Made by a program: the position numbers and the translations under genes. Positions 7,514 through 14,853 of a stretch of DNA of 19,648 bases are shown here, piece after piece; positions within the stretch are counted from its first letter, which is position 1; each line of letters starts with the position of its first letter. The DNA is from JAMCRM01 sp041685075 (GTDB taxonomy: Bacteria; Acidobacteriota; Terriglobia; Bryobacterales; Bryobacteraceae): contig JAWLGN010000078.1 of the NCBI GenBank assembly GCA_041685075.1, positions 1-19,648 on the forward strand, written 5' to 3'. Under the pieces are notes generated by a model. The model worked only from the letters and a program-made list of their open reading frames with translations, did not search any database and was not told the origin of the DNA.

Positions 7514-7936
7514 ATGGCACGCTGGGCGGTGCTTCTGCTGGCTTCCGGACTCCTTGCGGCTCCCGCCGAGACCGGCCGCGAAGAAACCTCCAAAGAGCCT
7601 CCCGCCGAGGAGCAATACCAGGAACCGCCCGAGGAAGACGAGCGCCTCACCCAACCTAAGGTCTACGACTTCAACCCCTTACAGGCCGAGAAGGAACTCC
7701 GCATCGGCAACTTCTATTTCCGCAAGGGCAGCTACCGGGCCGCCGCCGGCCGCTACCGCGAAGCCACTCGCTGGAACGCCGAGCATGCCACAGCCTGGCT
7801 CAAACTGGCCGAGGCCTCCGAAAAAATGAAGGACATGAAAACCGCCCGCGAAGCCTACACCCGTTATCTCGAACTGGATCCGGAGGCCAAAGACGCCGGC
7901 CGCATCCGCCGCAAACTGAAGAAAATCACAAAGTAA
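7514..7936 (+). CDS. Small exported tetratricopeptide-repeat protein
   Basis: A 140-residue product with an N-terminal hydrophobic signal, MARWAVLLLASGLLAAPA; no lipobox cysteine follows, so it is probably a soluble periplasmic protein. Residues 22-47 are a Glu/Pro-rich linker. From about 58 there are two TPR-like helical pairs: ELRIGNFYFRKGSYRAAAGR with YREATRWNAEHATAWLKLAE, then MKDMKTAREAYTRYLELDPE. It ends in a basic helix, RIRRKLKKITK. TPRs bind other proteins; the partner is unknown. The second half resembles the TPR part of BamD-like or other envelope assembly factors, but it is too short for a call. Divergent from uvrC with 85 bases between them. Confidence 0.8.
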   Translation: MARWAVLLLASGLLAAPAETGREETSKEPPAEEQYQEPPEEDERLTQPKVYDFNPLQAEKELRIGNFYFRKGSYRAAAGRYREATRWNAEHATAWLKLAEASEKMKDMKTAREAYTRYLELDPEAKDAGRIRRKLKKITK

Positions 7937-7956
7937 GCCAGCCCTACGCAATTTTC

Positions 7957-7976
7957 TTCCATTTTTGGAAAGTTTT
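7957..7976 (+). terminator. Weak AT-rich hairpin with T-run after the TPR gene
   Basis: TTCCA (7957-7961) and TGGAA (7966-7970) pair as a 5-bp stem with a TTTT loop; AG and then TTTT (7973-7976) follow. It begins 20 bases after the TPR stop codon. The stem is short and low in GC, so it may be only a partial terminator. Confidence 0.3.
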
Positions 7977-7977
7977 C

Positions 7978-8006
7978 TTGCCGTGCGCTTCCATACGTGG
8001 TAGCAT
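7978..8006 (+). promoter_or_regulatory. Predicted sigma-70-type promoter for the HExxH gene
   Basis: TTGCCG (7978-7983) and TAGCAT (8001-8006) are spaced by exactly 17 bases, and the -10 has a TGG extension. The predicted transcript would carry a leader of about 18 bases containing GGGGAAA (8022-8028), a plausible ribosome site before ATG 8032. Unlike several neighbours, this gene therefore appears to have a normal leader. Confidence 0.45.
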
Positions 8007-8031
8007 GTGGCTTTCTTAACTGGGGAAAACC

Positions 8032-8682
8032 ATGGCCGGCCCCGTAATAAACCTCGGATTATCAATACTTTGCATGACGTCCGTAGGCGTTTGCTCTGCA
8101 GCCGCGGAGCGAAAATCTATCGGAGTGTTTATTGATTTTGATAGTGTCCCCGCCCCCATGGCGGTGACCGCCATGAAACGCGAAGTGGGCATTATCATGA
8201 AGCCCACCGGCTTCCGCGTAGATTGGCGAAAGCTGAAGGAAAATCGCGGCACCGAGAGTTTCGACGGTCTGGTGGTTGTCCGCTTCAAAGGGAAGTGTCA
8301 CGTCCAGCCCTGGCCGGAGGACCCCGCCGGCGAGAAGCTCATCCTGGGATCTACCCTGGTTTCCGACGGTCAGCCCCTGCCGTTTACCGAAATCAATTGT
8401 GAGCAGGTGCGCAAGATCCTTACCTACTGCGCCACCGATTGCGACCAGGAGCGGCAATGGGCCCTGGGCCGCGCCCTGGGCCGCGTGGTGGCTCACGAAC
8501 TCTACCACGCCCTGGCCCGTACCACGGCCCACGCCGGCAAGGGCTTGGCCAGGGCCACCCAGAGCCTGCGGGATCTCGTAATCGGACGCCCCATTCCGTT
8601 CCACCCGGACGACTCCGATGCCATCCGCCGCGGCATCTCCACGCCTCCGGGAACCCTCTCTTTCACACCGCACAGTCACTGA
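8032..8682 (+). CDS. Secreted putative zinc metallopeptidase (HExxH), family unknown
   Basis: A 216-residue product with a hydrophobic N-terminus (residues 5-22), probably cleaved after CSAAA (21-25), so exported. The key motif is AHELYHALARTTAH: H155, E156 and H159 form HExxH, and H167, eight residues further on, is a candidate third zinc ligand. The spacing HExxHx7H differs from the metzincin HExxHxxGxxH. Cysteines C89, C123, C133 and C137 could form disulfides in the mature protein. I do not recognise a named peptidase family and see no pro-region. It has its own predicted promoter after the TPR gene and is convergent with the TonB receptor. Activity as a protease is inferred from the motif alone. 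Confidence 0.7.
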   Translation: MAGPVINLGLSILCMTSVGVCSAAAERKSIGVFIDFDSVPAPMAVTAMKREVGIIMKPTGFRVDWRKLKENRGTESFDGLVVVRFKGKCHVQPWPEDPAGEKLILGSTLVSDGQPLPFTEINCEQVRKILTYCATDCDQERQWALGRALGRVVAHELYHALARTTAHAGKGLARATQSLRDLVIGRPIPFHPDDSDAIRRGISTPPGTLSFTPHSH

Positions 8683-8686
8683 AACG

Positions 8687-8719
8687 AAAAAGGCGCGGAG
8701 GATTGCTCCCCCGCGCCTT
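8687..8719 (-). terminator. Rho-independent terminator of the TonB-dependent receptor gene
   Basis: AAGGCGCGG (8690-8698) and CCGCGCCTT (8711-8719) form a 9-bp GC-rich stem. On the minus strand the hairpin is followed by TTTTT (complement of AAAAA, 8687-8691), then CGTTTC. It lies 48 bases past the receptor stop and directly abuts the stop of the convergent HExxH gene. On the plus strand there is no T-run after the stem, so the terminator seems directional. Confidence 0.75.
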
Positions 8720-8766
8720 GTCTGCTCGCTGCGCCGCGGGATCTCTGTCCCGCGGATGGGCGAAGG

Positions 8767-11700
8767 TTAGAAGATCAGCCGGGCTGCCAGGTTGAACTGC
8801 CGCCCGAACTCTCCGTTCAGCGTGCTGGGTTGGTCTCCGAAGCCAGGCGTGCCGATGTGCGTCAGCGGCAGCACGAAGCGAGGCGAGTTGCTGACGTTGT
8901 ACACCTCGCCCCGGAACTCCAGCTTGTAGCGGTCCATGATCGGGAAGGAGCGGAACACGGAAAGGTCGTAGTTCCGGTAGCCCCCGCCACGGACTGCGCT
9001 GCGGTCGAAGGTGCCGCTAATCGGAGCGTTAAACTGGCTGAGGAAGCCGCCCGCCCCTACGGGTCCAACGGGGTTGGCGAACACTAGCGAGCCGGAGCCG
9101 CCCGTGAACACCGGATCCGTCGTGGCCGCCAGGGGCACCCCGGACGCCCACGAGAAGATCCCGTTCACCTGCCAGTTGCCGATCAAATGCCCGACCCAAC
9201 CCTGGTTCCAGCGGTTGGTCCCGGCGCCGAACGGCAGCTCCCACAAGTGCGCCAGCGTCAGCAGGTGGCGCCGGTCCCACGGCAGGTAGCCGTAGTTGGA
9301 TTCGCGGTCAAACGGGTTGAGCAGCCAGCCCTCGTTGCCGAAGGTGTAGCCTTCCGCCCAACTCAGGGTGTACGCTCCCTGGAACGCTAGGCCCTGCGCA
9401 AACCGCTTGGTCAACTGGGTCTGGAACGAATGGTAGTTGCTGTTATCGCCGGTGCCGTAGAGCGGAGTGCTGGCCGTCCGTCCGAACGGACCGAACAGCG
9501 GCAGGCCCTCCACGCCGGTGCCGGGTGCGCCGATATTGAGTTCCTGTACCAGCGGCAGGTGCCGGCCGAGCGCGCCCACGTAGCCCGCGCTGGCCATCAG
9601 GCCCTGGAACAGTTCGTGCTGCAACTGGAAACTGAAGGTCTGTACGTACGGGGTCTCGGTGTCGTTGGCGATCACGTTGAGCGGCACGTTCGGAGCCGCG
9701 ATGCGCTCCGGATAGCCGCCCTCGAAACCGGTGCTGGGAACCAGCAGGCTCGGAAATGCAGCCGTCCCGAGCGGGTCGTCGGCCCCGGCGCTCACCGGGA
9801 TCGACGATGGCATCCAGCCCGTGAACTGGTACGGGTTCTGGAAGTAGTTGATCGAGTAGCCGCCCCGCACCACCGTGCGATCGATCGGCTGGAAGGCGAA
9901 GCTCACCCGCGGCGAGATGTTGGTGTAGTCCCAGTCGCGCTGCGTGCCGCGCCTCGGATTGTCCCCGATGCCGCCGAACAGCAGCTCGTTGGTCGAAAGG
10001 TCGTAGAACATGGCGCCGCCGCGGTTGCGCGGCTCCAGAGGGCTGAACAGGTCCCAGCGTACCCCCAGATCCAGGCTCAGACGCCGTCCCACCCGCACCG
10101 TGTCGGACAGGAAGGCGCTATACCAGGTCTGTACGATGCTGGGGGTTTCGCTGAACTGCATCGCCTGGACCGAGCCGGGATCGCCCACCAGGAACGAAGC
10201 AAACGCGTTCGGGAAGGCCCCCGCACCCAGGTTGCTGAAGCCTCCCACCAGCGGCGATAGCGACGCCCCCGAATCGAAGAGCGCCGACCCCAGCGGGCCG
10301 TACCGCAGCGGATTGAAGAACCCGTCCGCGCGGAACCGCCGGATGTCGGTTCCCAGCTTGAAGTTGTGGTAGCTCGTGCGGTACGAGCCGTTCCACACGA
10401 CGTTGTAGTTGTTGTCCACCGCGCGCATCGGGAACAGCATCGGGTTGCTCGCCGCCGGCAGGCCTGCGATGTTTACCGCCTGCAGGTCCGCAGTGGTGTT
10501 GAACAGCGGCCCCAGCACCGTTCCCGGGTAGCCCTCGAATTGGTTCATGCGGTTCAGATACCGCCCGTAGCCCAGCCGCAGCTCGCTGATGAACGACGGC
10601 GTGAACGTGTTGGTCAGGTTGAGCGCCGCGGTCTGCGCCACGATCCGGCTGCGCGAGCCGGTGTTCAACGGGGTGCCCAGCACCGACTCGTCGATGCTGT
10701 GCAGGTTCGAGTAGCCGTAACGCAGAAACAGCGACGTGTGGTCCGCAAAGCGATGGTCCAGGCGGCCGTCGAACTTGTTCCAGTCGTTCTTCCGCCAGGG
10801 ATTGAACAGGAAGTTGTTACCGAACCCATCCAGGTTGGCCGTTGGCCCAGCACTCAGTACGGCCTGTGCCGCGGGGTCGATCCGGTCGGGCGGAATGACG
10901 TTCCCGTCGAAGGGGGCGCCCGTCGTCGGATCGAAGATCGTCACCCCCGGGATGCCGGAGAAATCGCCCGTCAGCATGGCGGGCGTCGGTGCCGTGGTCA
11001 GCACGCTCGTGCGGCCGCGATTGTAATTGCCCTCGTAGGAACCGAAGAAGAACGTCTTATCGGCAATTAGCCGGCCGCCGACCGTTCCGCCGAACTGGTT
11101 GTAAGTGAAGCGCGGCTTATCGAATGGCGAACTGTTGAAAAACGGCCGCGAGCGCAGATCGTTGTTGCTGTGGAACGCGAACGCGCTGCCGTGCCACGGA
11201 TTGGTGCCCGCTCGCGTCAGGTTGTAATCGACCAAACCGCCGGTGAAGCCTTTCGACGCCGTATAACTGGCGGTCGTCAGGTTCATCTGCTGGATGGATT
11301 CCACCGGCTGCACCCGGATGGCCGTCCCGCGGAACGCCTCGTAGTTGTTCACTCCGTCCATGTTCCACTGGTTGATCGCCGGCCGCTGCCCGTTGGTGCT
11401 GAAGAAGCGGTTGTGCGCCGGATCCACTGCCAGCGGCACCGTCGCGGTGGGCGGCGTCACGCCGGGCTGCAGTTGCGCCAATTGCTGGAAGTTGCGGTCC
11501 AGAATGGTCAGCTCCCGCACCGAGCGGGTGGGGATTCCCAGCGAGACTTCGCCATCATCGGTCTGGATCACCGGCGCCGTGCCCATGATCTCCACCGTCT
11601 CCATGATGTCGCCCGGCACCAGGACAATCGTTACCGTCCTCGGCGTCGGCGGCTGGAGCATGACATTCTGCATGGAAGTGCGCTTGAATCCCGCCACCTC

Positions 11701-11940
11701 CACGTCTACCCGGTAGGTCCCGTAGGGCAGACCCGCCATCGAGAATGTGCCGTCGGGCCCCGTCAGCACGCGCTGCGAAACCCCGGTATCCACGTTCGTT
11801 ATGGTTACCGCCGCGTTCGAGACCCCCTCGCCCGTGGCGGTCGTTATTCTTCCCGAAAGCGACCCGTTTACCGCCTGCCCCCAAACCATTACCGCGGCGA
11901 GGGCAAAGATAAACAGGACGCCCAGAAGCGTTTTACGCAT
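8767..11940 (-). CDS. TonB-dependent receptor, Oar-like, with N-terminal carboxypeptidase-regulatory domain
   Basis: Large outer-membrane beta-barrel for energy-dependent uptake; the substrate is unknown, and in this phylum such receptors are many and often taken to import oligosaccharides. 1057 residues. The signal peptide MRKTLLGVLFIFALAAVMVWG is followed by a CarboxypepD_reg-like Ig-fold domain (about 25-105: SGRITTATGEGVSNAAVTIT, then GPDGTFSMAGLPYGTYRVDV). The plug domain comes next (about 125-245; NQWNMDGVNNYEAFRG is its typical block). The rest is barrel strands. It ends RQFNLAARLIF with the terminal Phe needed for barrel assembly. The start is set by a strong GGGAGGT site. It has its own terminator and a leader of possibly more than 140 bases with nested inverted repeats. 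No adjacent SusD, TonB or ExbBD. Confidence 0.93.
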   Translation of the reverse strand: MRKTLLGVLFIFALAAVMVWGQAVNGSLSGRITTATGEGVSNAAVTITNVDTGVSQRVLTGPDGTFSMAGLPYGTYRVDVEVAGFKRTSMQNVMLQPPTPRTVTIVLVPGDIMETVEIMGTAPVIQTDDGEVSLGIPTRSVRELTILDRNFQQLAQLQPGVTPPTATVPLAVDPAHNRFFSTNGQRPAINQWNMDGVNNYEAFRGTAIRVQPVESIQQMNLTTASYTASKGFTGGLVDYNLTRAGTNPWHGSAFAFHSNNDLRSRPFFNSSPFDKPRFTYNQFGGTVGGRLIADKTFFFGSYEGNYNRGRTSVLTTAPTPAMLTGDFSGIPGVTIFDPTTGAPFDGNVIPPDRIDPAAQAVLSAGPTANLDGFGNNFLFNPWRKNDWNKFDGRLDHRFADHTSLFLRYGYSNLHSIDESVLGTPLNTGSRSRIVAQTAALNLTNTFTPSFISELRLGYGRYLNRMNQFEGYPGTVLGPLFNTTADLQAVNIAGLPAASNPMLFPMRAVDNNYNVVWNGSYRTSYHNFKLGTDIRRFRADGFFNPLRYGPLGSALFDSGASLSPLVGGFSNLGAGAFPNAFASFLVGDPGSVQAMQFSETPSIVQTWYSAFLSDTVRVGRRLSLDLGVRWDLFSPLEPRNRGGAMFYDLSTNELLFGGIGDNPRRGTQRDWDYTNISPRVSFAFQPIDRTVVRGGYSINYFQNPYQFTGWMPSSIPVSAGADDPLGTAAFPSLLVPSTGFEGGYPERIAAPNVPLNVIANDTETPYVQTFSFQLQHELFQGLMASAGYVGALGRHLPLVQELNIGAPGTGVEGLPLFGPFGRTASTPLYGTGDNSNYHSFQTQLTKRFAQGLAFQGAYTLSWAEGYTFGNEGWLLNPFDRESNYGYLPWDRRHLLTLAHLWELPFGAGTNRWNQGWVGHLIGNWQVNGIFSWASGVPLAATTDPVFTGGSGSLVFANPVGPVGAGGFLSQFNAPISGTFDRSAVRGGGYRNYDLSVFRSFPIMDRYKLEFRGEVYNVSNSPRFVLPLTHIGTPGFGDQPSTLNGEFGRQFNLAARLIF

Positions 11941-11946
11941 TCATTG

Positions 11947-11953
11947 ACCTCCC
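11947..11953 (-). promoter_or_regulatory. Shine-Dalgarno site deciding the receptor start
   Basis: Minus-strand GGGAGGT lies 6 bases before the ATG at 11940. Another ATG at 11944 is in a different frame and too close to the site, so 11940 is the start. Confidence 0.75.
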
Positions 11954-11974
11954 AAAGACAAAACCTCTTACTCT

Positions 11975-12086
11975 GGAGCGTAGCAATGATTCGCCTTTGG
12001 GTAAGTGAGCAGCACCACCGAGACTTAGCTGGCGGCTGTTAGATGGATGTTTACTCGCTCGGTGTACGTATGTTGCCTCACGCTCC
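11975..12086 (-). repeat. Nested inverted repeats in the leader of the TonB receptor gene
   Basis: An outer 7-bp pair, GGAGCGT (11975-11981) with ACGCTCC (12080-12086), encloses an inner 7-bp pair, CACCGAG (12016-12022) with CTCGGTG (12058-12064). If the receptor transcript starts beyond 12086, the leader could fold into a two-level structure ending about 35 bases before the start codon. I recognise no known riboswitch class, and pairs this short can arise by chance. Apart from this I see no gene in 11941-12157. Confidence 0.25.
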
Positions 12087-12129
12087 GGGCGCTTAAGGGA
12101 TTGAAACAAACACTCGCGCGCGTGTTGTG

Positions 12130-12144
12130 GGGGCCCTCGGCCCC
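12130..12144 (-). other. GC-only stem-loop downstream of the cupin gene
   Basis: GGGGCC (12130-12135) pairs with GGCCCC (12139-12144) around a 3-base loop, 13 bases past the cupin stop. No T-run follows on the minus strand, so it is not a canonical intrinsic terminator; it could pause polymerase or protect the 3' end. Confidence 0.3.
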
Positions 12145-12157
12145 GCGGCCGCCGGAC

Positions 12158-12505
12158 CTATCGCCGCAGGTACGCGTCCTCGCCCCGCTGCCAGTCGTCC
12201 CGGGGTGGAGAGAACACGTCCATCGCCACTGAGTCTTCCAGCGCTTCCACGGAGTGTTCCGCGTGGGGCGGAATCTCCAGCATCTCCCCGGCGGTGAGGA
12301 TCCGCTCCTTGCCGTCCAGCACGAAACGCAGGGCGCCGCTCTCCAGCGTGGTCACCTGCTCGTGTGCGTGCGCGTGCGCCGGCACCATGGCGTGCTTGCT
12401 CAGCCGCAGCCGGGCGATCGTCATGTTGCGCGTGTGGATCACCCTCCGGGTGACCAGCGGGTTGAGTTGCTCTTCCTCCACCTGGTTCCAGCGGTAAACC
12501 TTCAT
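12158..12505 (-). CDS. Small single-domain cupin protein
   Basis: A 115-residue, single-domain cupin with no signal peptide. Cupin motif 1 appears as HAHAHEQVTTLESGALRF, with H44, H46, H48 and E49 as candidate metal ligands. Motif 2 is GEMLEIPPHAEHSVEA, with H84 as the remaining ligand. Such small cupins bind a divalent metal and may be enzymes, sugar-binding proteins or sensors; nothing here picks one. ATG 12505 is chosen because an alternative in-frame ATG seven codons upstream overlaps the TACAAT promoter element, and the frame further upstream shows no protein-like sequence. Divergent from a glycosyltransferase gene, 39 bases apart. Confidence 0.88.
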   Translation of the reverse strand: MKVYRWNQVEEEQLNPLVTRRVIHTRNMTIARLRLSKHAMVPAHAHAHEQVTTLESGALRFVLDGKERILTAGEMLEIPPHAEHSVEALEDSVAMDVFSPPRDDWQRGEDAYLRR

Positions 12506-12513
12506 GGCGCCGT

Positions 12514-12522
12514 ATTGTATCA
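12514..12522 (-). promoter_or_regulatory. Extended -10 promoter element before the cupin gene
   Basis: Minus-strand TGATACAAT, a TGn extension plus TACAAT, ends 8 bases before ATG 12505. The spacing implies a leaderless or nearly leaderless message; no ribosome site lies in between. No clear -35 is seen. Confidence 0.5.
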
Positions 12523-12544
12523 TGGGAGACTGATTCGACGCCGG

Positions 12545-13612
12545 ATGCGCGTAGCCCTCGACGCCACCCCTCTCACGCTCTCCAGCGGAGGCCTCGTCCG
12601 CTATACCCGCGAACTCAGCCGCGCGCTGGCCGCCTGCTGCCCGGCTGACGATTTCGCCCTGGTCTCCGACCAGCCGTTCCCCGTGCCTCCCGGCGCGCCC
12701 CCCAACCTGGTTGCCGGCCGCCGGCCGCGTGGCATGCTCCAGCGCCGCTGGTGGCTCTGGGGACTGGACCGCGAACTTCGCCGCCTGGGCGCTACCGTCT
12801 TTCATGGCACCAATTTCGAAGTCCCCTATATCCCCCGCCTGCCCAGCGTTCTCACTCTGCACGACCTCTCCCCGTGGATGGACCCGGCCTGGCACCGCGA
12901 CGCCGGCCGCGTGCGTGCCCGCACGCCGCTGCTGATCGAGTTGAACTGCGCCACCCTCGTGGTCACCGGCACCGAGGCCGTGCGGCGCCAGGCCATGGCG
13001 CGCTTCCGCATCTCCCCCGGCCGCATCGTGGCGGTGCCGCTCGGCGGCCTCCCGCCTCCCGCCTGCCCGCCGACGTCCGCTCCCGCCGCCGCGTCCCCGT
13101 ACTTCCTCTTCGTGGGAACGCTCGAACCCCGCAAGAACATCGAGACCCTCCTGGAGGCCTGGCGCCTGGTGCGCCGCCGCTCCCCCGTTGAACTGGTGCT
13201 CGCCGGGCGCCGCCGCCGGGACTTCCCCCCGCTCCGGCCCGAGCCCGGCCTCCGCATCCTCGGCGAAGTGCCCGACGCCGGCCTGCCGCCCCTCTACGCC
13301 GGCGCCCTCGCCCTGGTCTACCCCTCCCGCTACGAAGGCTTCGGCCTGCCCGTCCTTGAAGCCATGCAGTGTGGAACTTTCGCCATCGTCTCCCGCGACG
13401 CCGCCCTGCTGGAGGTGGCCGGCGAAGCCGCCGTACCCGCCGAGGGCGTTCGCGAACTGGCCGCCGCCATGCTCGCCGCCGCTACCGACCGAGCCCGCGC
13501 CCTCGAATGGAAGGCCCGCGCCGCCCGCCGCGCCCGCGACTTTTCCTGGGAACTCACCGCCCGCCGTATGCGCGAGGTCTATGATGAAGCCTGCCGCCGA
13601 TACCGCGAGTGA
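12545..13612 (+). CDS. GT4-family glycosyltransferase
   Basis: Cytoplasmic GT-B-fold retaining transferase that moves a sugar from a nucleotide donor to a lipid- or glycan-linked acceptor; donor and acceptor unknown. The 355-residue product starts MRVALDATPLTLSSGGLVRY, with the glycine-rich acceptor-domain loop. TLHDLSPW (104-111) is the conserved HD segment. FVGTLEPRKNIETLLEAW opens the donor domain (R196, K197 for phosphate binding). YPSRYEGFGLPVLEAMQCGT holds the Ex7E pair (E264, E272). The start is fixed by the MRVALD N-terminus; a GGGAGA further upstream is only a weak ribosome site. It overlaps the next transferase by 29 bases, indicating one operon. Confidence 0.92.
   Translation: MRVALDATPLTLSSGGLVRYTRELSRALAACCPADDFALVSDQPFPVPPGAPPNLVAGRRPRGMLQRRWWLWGLDRELRRLGATVFHGTNFEVPYIPRLPSVLTLHDLSPWMDPAWHRDAGRVRARTPLLIELNCATLVVTGTEAVRRQAMARFRISPGRIVAVPLGGLPPPACPPTSAPAAASPYFLFVGTLEPRKNIETLLEAWRLVRRRSPVELVLAGRRRRDFPPLRPEPGLRILGEVPDAGLPPLYAGALALVYPSRYEGFGLPVLEAMQCGTFAIVSRDAALLEVAGEAAVPAEGVRELAAAMLAAATDRARALEWKARAARRARDFSWELTARRMREVYDEACRRYRE
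13574..13577 (+). promoter_or_regulatory. Ribosome site choosing between tandem ATGs
   Basis: GAGG ends 6 bases before ATG 13584 and only 3 before ATG 13581, favouring the second. The protein differs by one Met. Confidence 0.45.
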
Positions 13613-14786
13613 CGCGCCCCGTCCGGCGGCCCTGTTCCTGGCCCCCGAAACCCCCTACCCCATGGCCGGCGGAGGCGCCCTCCGCTCCGCCTCCCTCCTT
13701 GAATACCTGGCCCGCCGCTACAACCTCGACGTGTTGGTCTTCCGCGAGCCCGGCGCCCCGGACCCGCGCCTGCACTTCCCCTCGCATCTGGCGCGCCGCA
13801 TCGGCGTGCTGGATCTGCCGCCCAACCGCCGTCACGCGCTGGCCCGCGCCTGCCGCAATACCGGCCGGCTGCTGCGCGGCGTCACCCCGCTGGTCGATCG
13901 CTTCTCCGGCTTCCATCCCCAGATCGCGGCCTTCCTTGCCGGCCGCCGTTACGAGTTGGCGGTCATCGAGCACTCCTGGTGCGCGCCCTACCGGGAGCAG
14001 GCCGCCGCCGTGGCCGCCCGCACCGTGCTCGACCTCCACAACATCGAGTCCCTCCTGCACGCCCGCTGCGCCCGCGCCGGCGGATTTCCCGCTCTCGCTC
14101 ACCGCTTTTTCGCGCCCGCCGCCCTGGCATTCGAGCGCCGCTGGCTGCCGCGCTTCGATGTTCTCCTCACCGCCTCCGAGCAGGAAGCGCGCCAGGTCCG
14201 CCGCATGGCGCCTTCCTCCACCGTGCTGGTCTATCCCAACGCGCTGCCGCCCATGCCGCCGCCGCCCCGCGCCGAGCAGCACGTGGTGGCCTTCTCCGGC
14301 AACCTGGAATACCATCCCAATCATTCCGCCGTGCGTTTCTTCGCCCGCGAGATCTGGCCCCGGCTGCGCGCCCGCCACCCCGGTCTCACCTGGCGCTTAA
14401 TCGGCAAGAACGAGCACGCCGTGCGCCGCTTCCTCTCCGCCCGCGCCGGTATCGAGTGCACCGGCCCGGTGCCGGACGCCGTCGCCGAACTGGCCCGCGC
14501 CAAGGTGGCGGTCGTGCCGCTGCTCGCCGGCAGCGGTACGCGCCTCAAAATCCTGGAAGCCTGGGCCGCCGCCACTCCCGTGGTCTCCACCTCTATAGGC
14601 GCCGAAGGCCTGGGCGCCGCCGACGGCGAACACATCCTGCTGGCGGACAACCCACCCGCCTTCGCCCGCGCCGTCGATGCGCTCCTCACCGACCCCTCCC
14701 TCCGCCGCCGCATCGGCTGCGCCGGCCGCGCCCTCTATGAATCCCGCTACACCTGGCCCGCCGCCTGGGCCGGGCTGGATCTGTAG
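13584..14786 (+). CDS. GT4-like glycosyltransferase
   Basis: A second glycosyltransferase of the GT-B fold, 400 residues. The N-terminal domain opens ALFLAPETPYPMAGGGALRS, with the usual loop. TVLDLHNIESLL matches the conserved segment of exopolysaccharide-type transferases related to the PEP-CTERM/EpsH-associated sugar transferases. The donor domain shows FSGNLEYHPNHSAVRFF, RLIGKNE, and PLLAGSGTRLKILEAWAAAT (near 310-330), the last being the nucleotide-binding Gly/Glu region in place of the EGFG form of its neighbour. No membrane segment. Its 29-base overlap with the upstream transferase indicates coupled expression; together they probably add successive sugars to one surface glycan. The product cannot be named from sequence. 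Confidence 0.88.
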   Translation: MKPAADTASDAPRPAALFLAPETPYPMAGGGALRSASLLEYLARRYNLDVLVFREPGAPDPRLHFPSHLARRIGVLDLPPNRRHALARACRNTGRLLRGVTPLVDRFSGFHPQIAAFLAGRRYELAVIEHSWCAPYREQAAAVAARTVLDLHNIESLLHARCARAGGFPALAHRFFAPAALAFERRWLPRFDVLLTASEQEARQVRRMAPSSTVLVYPNALPPMPPPPRAEQHVVAFSGNLEYHPNHSAVRFFAREIWPRLRARHPGLTWRLIGKNEHAVRRFLSARAGIECTGPVPDAVAELARAKVAVVPLLAGSGTRLKILEAWAAATPVVSTSIGAEGLGAADGEHILLADNPPAFARAVDALLTDPSLRRRIGCAGRALYESRYTWPAAWAGLDL

Positions 14787-14853
14787 CGCCGCACCGCCCG
14801 CGCCCATTCGGGGCCGGTCCGAGGTACCATCGTGTTCCGGAGCCACGACGAAC

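Noticed and set aside
5470..7659. 729-codon plus-strand open frame opposite uvrC
   Set aside because: Antisense to a complete, motif-perfect uvrC; His/Arg/Leu-rich composition typical of a shadow frame.
12097..12107. GGGATTGAAAC, resembling the end of many CRISPR repeats
   Set aside because: A single copy of 11 bases with no spaced repetition around it; the orphan Cas6-like gene made me look, but there is no array.
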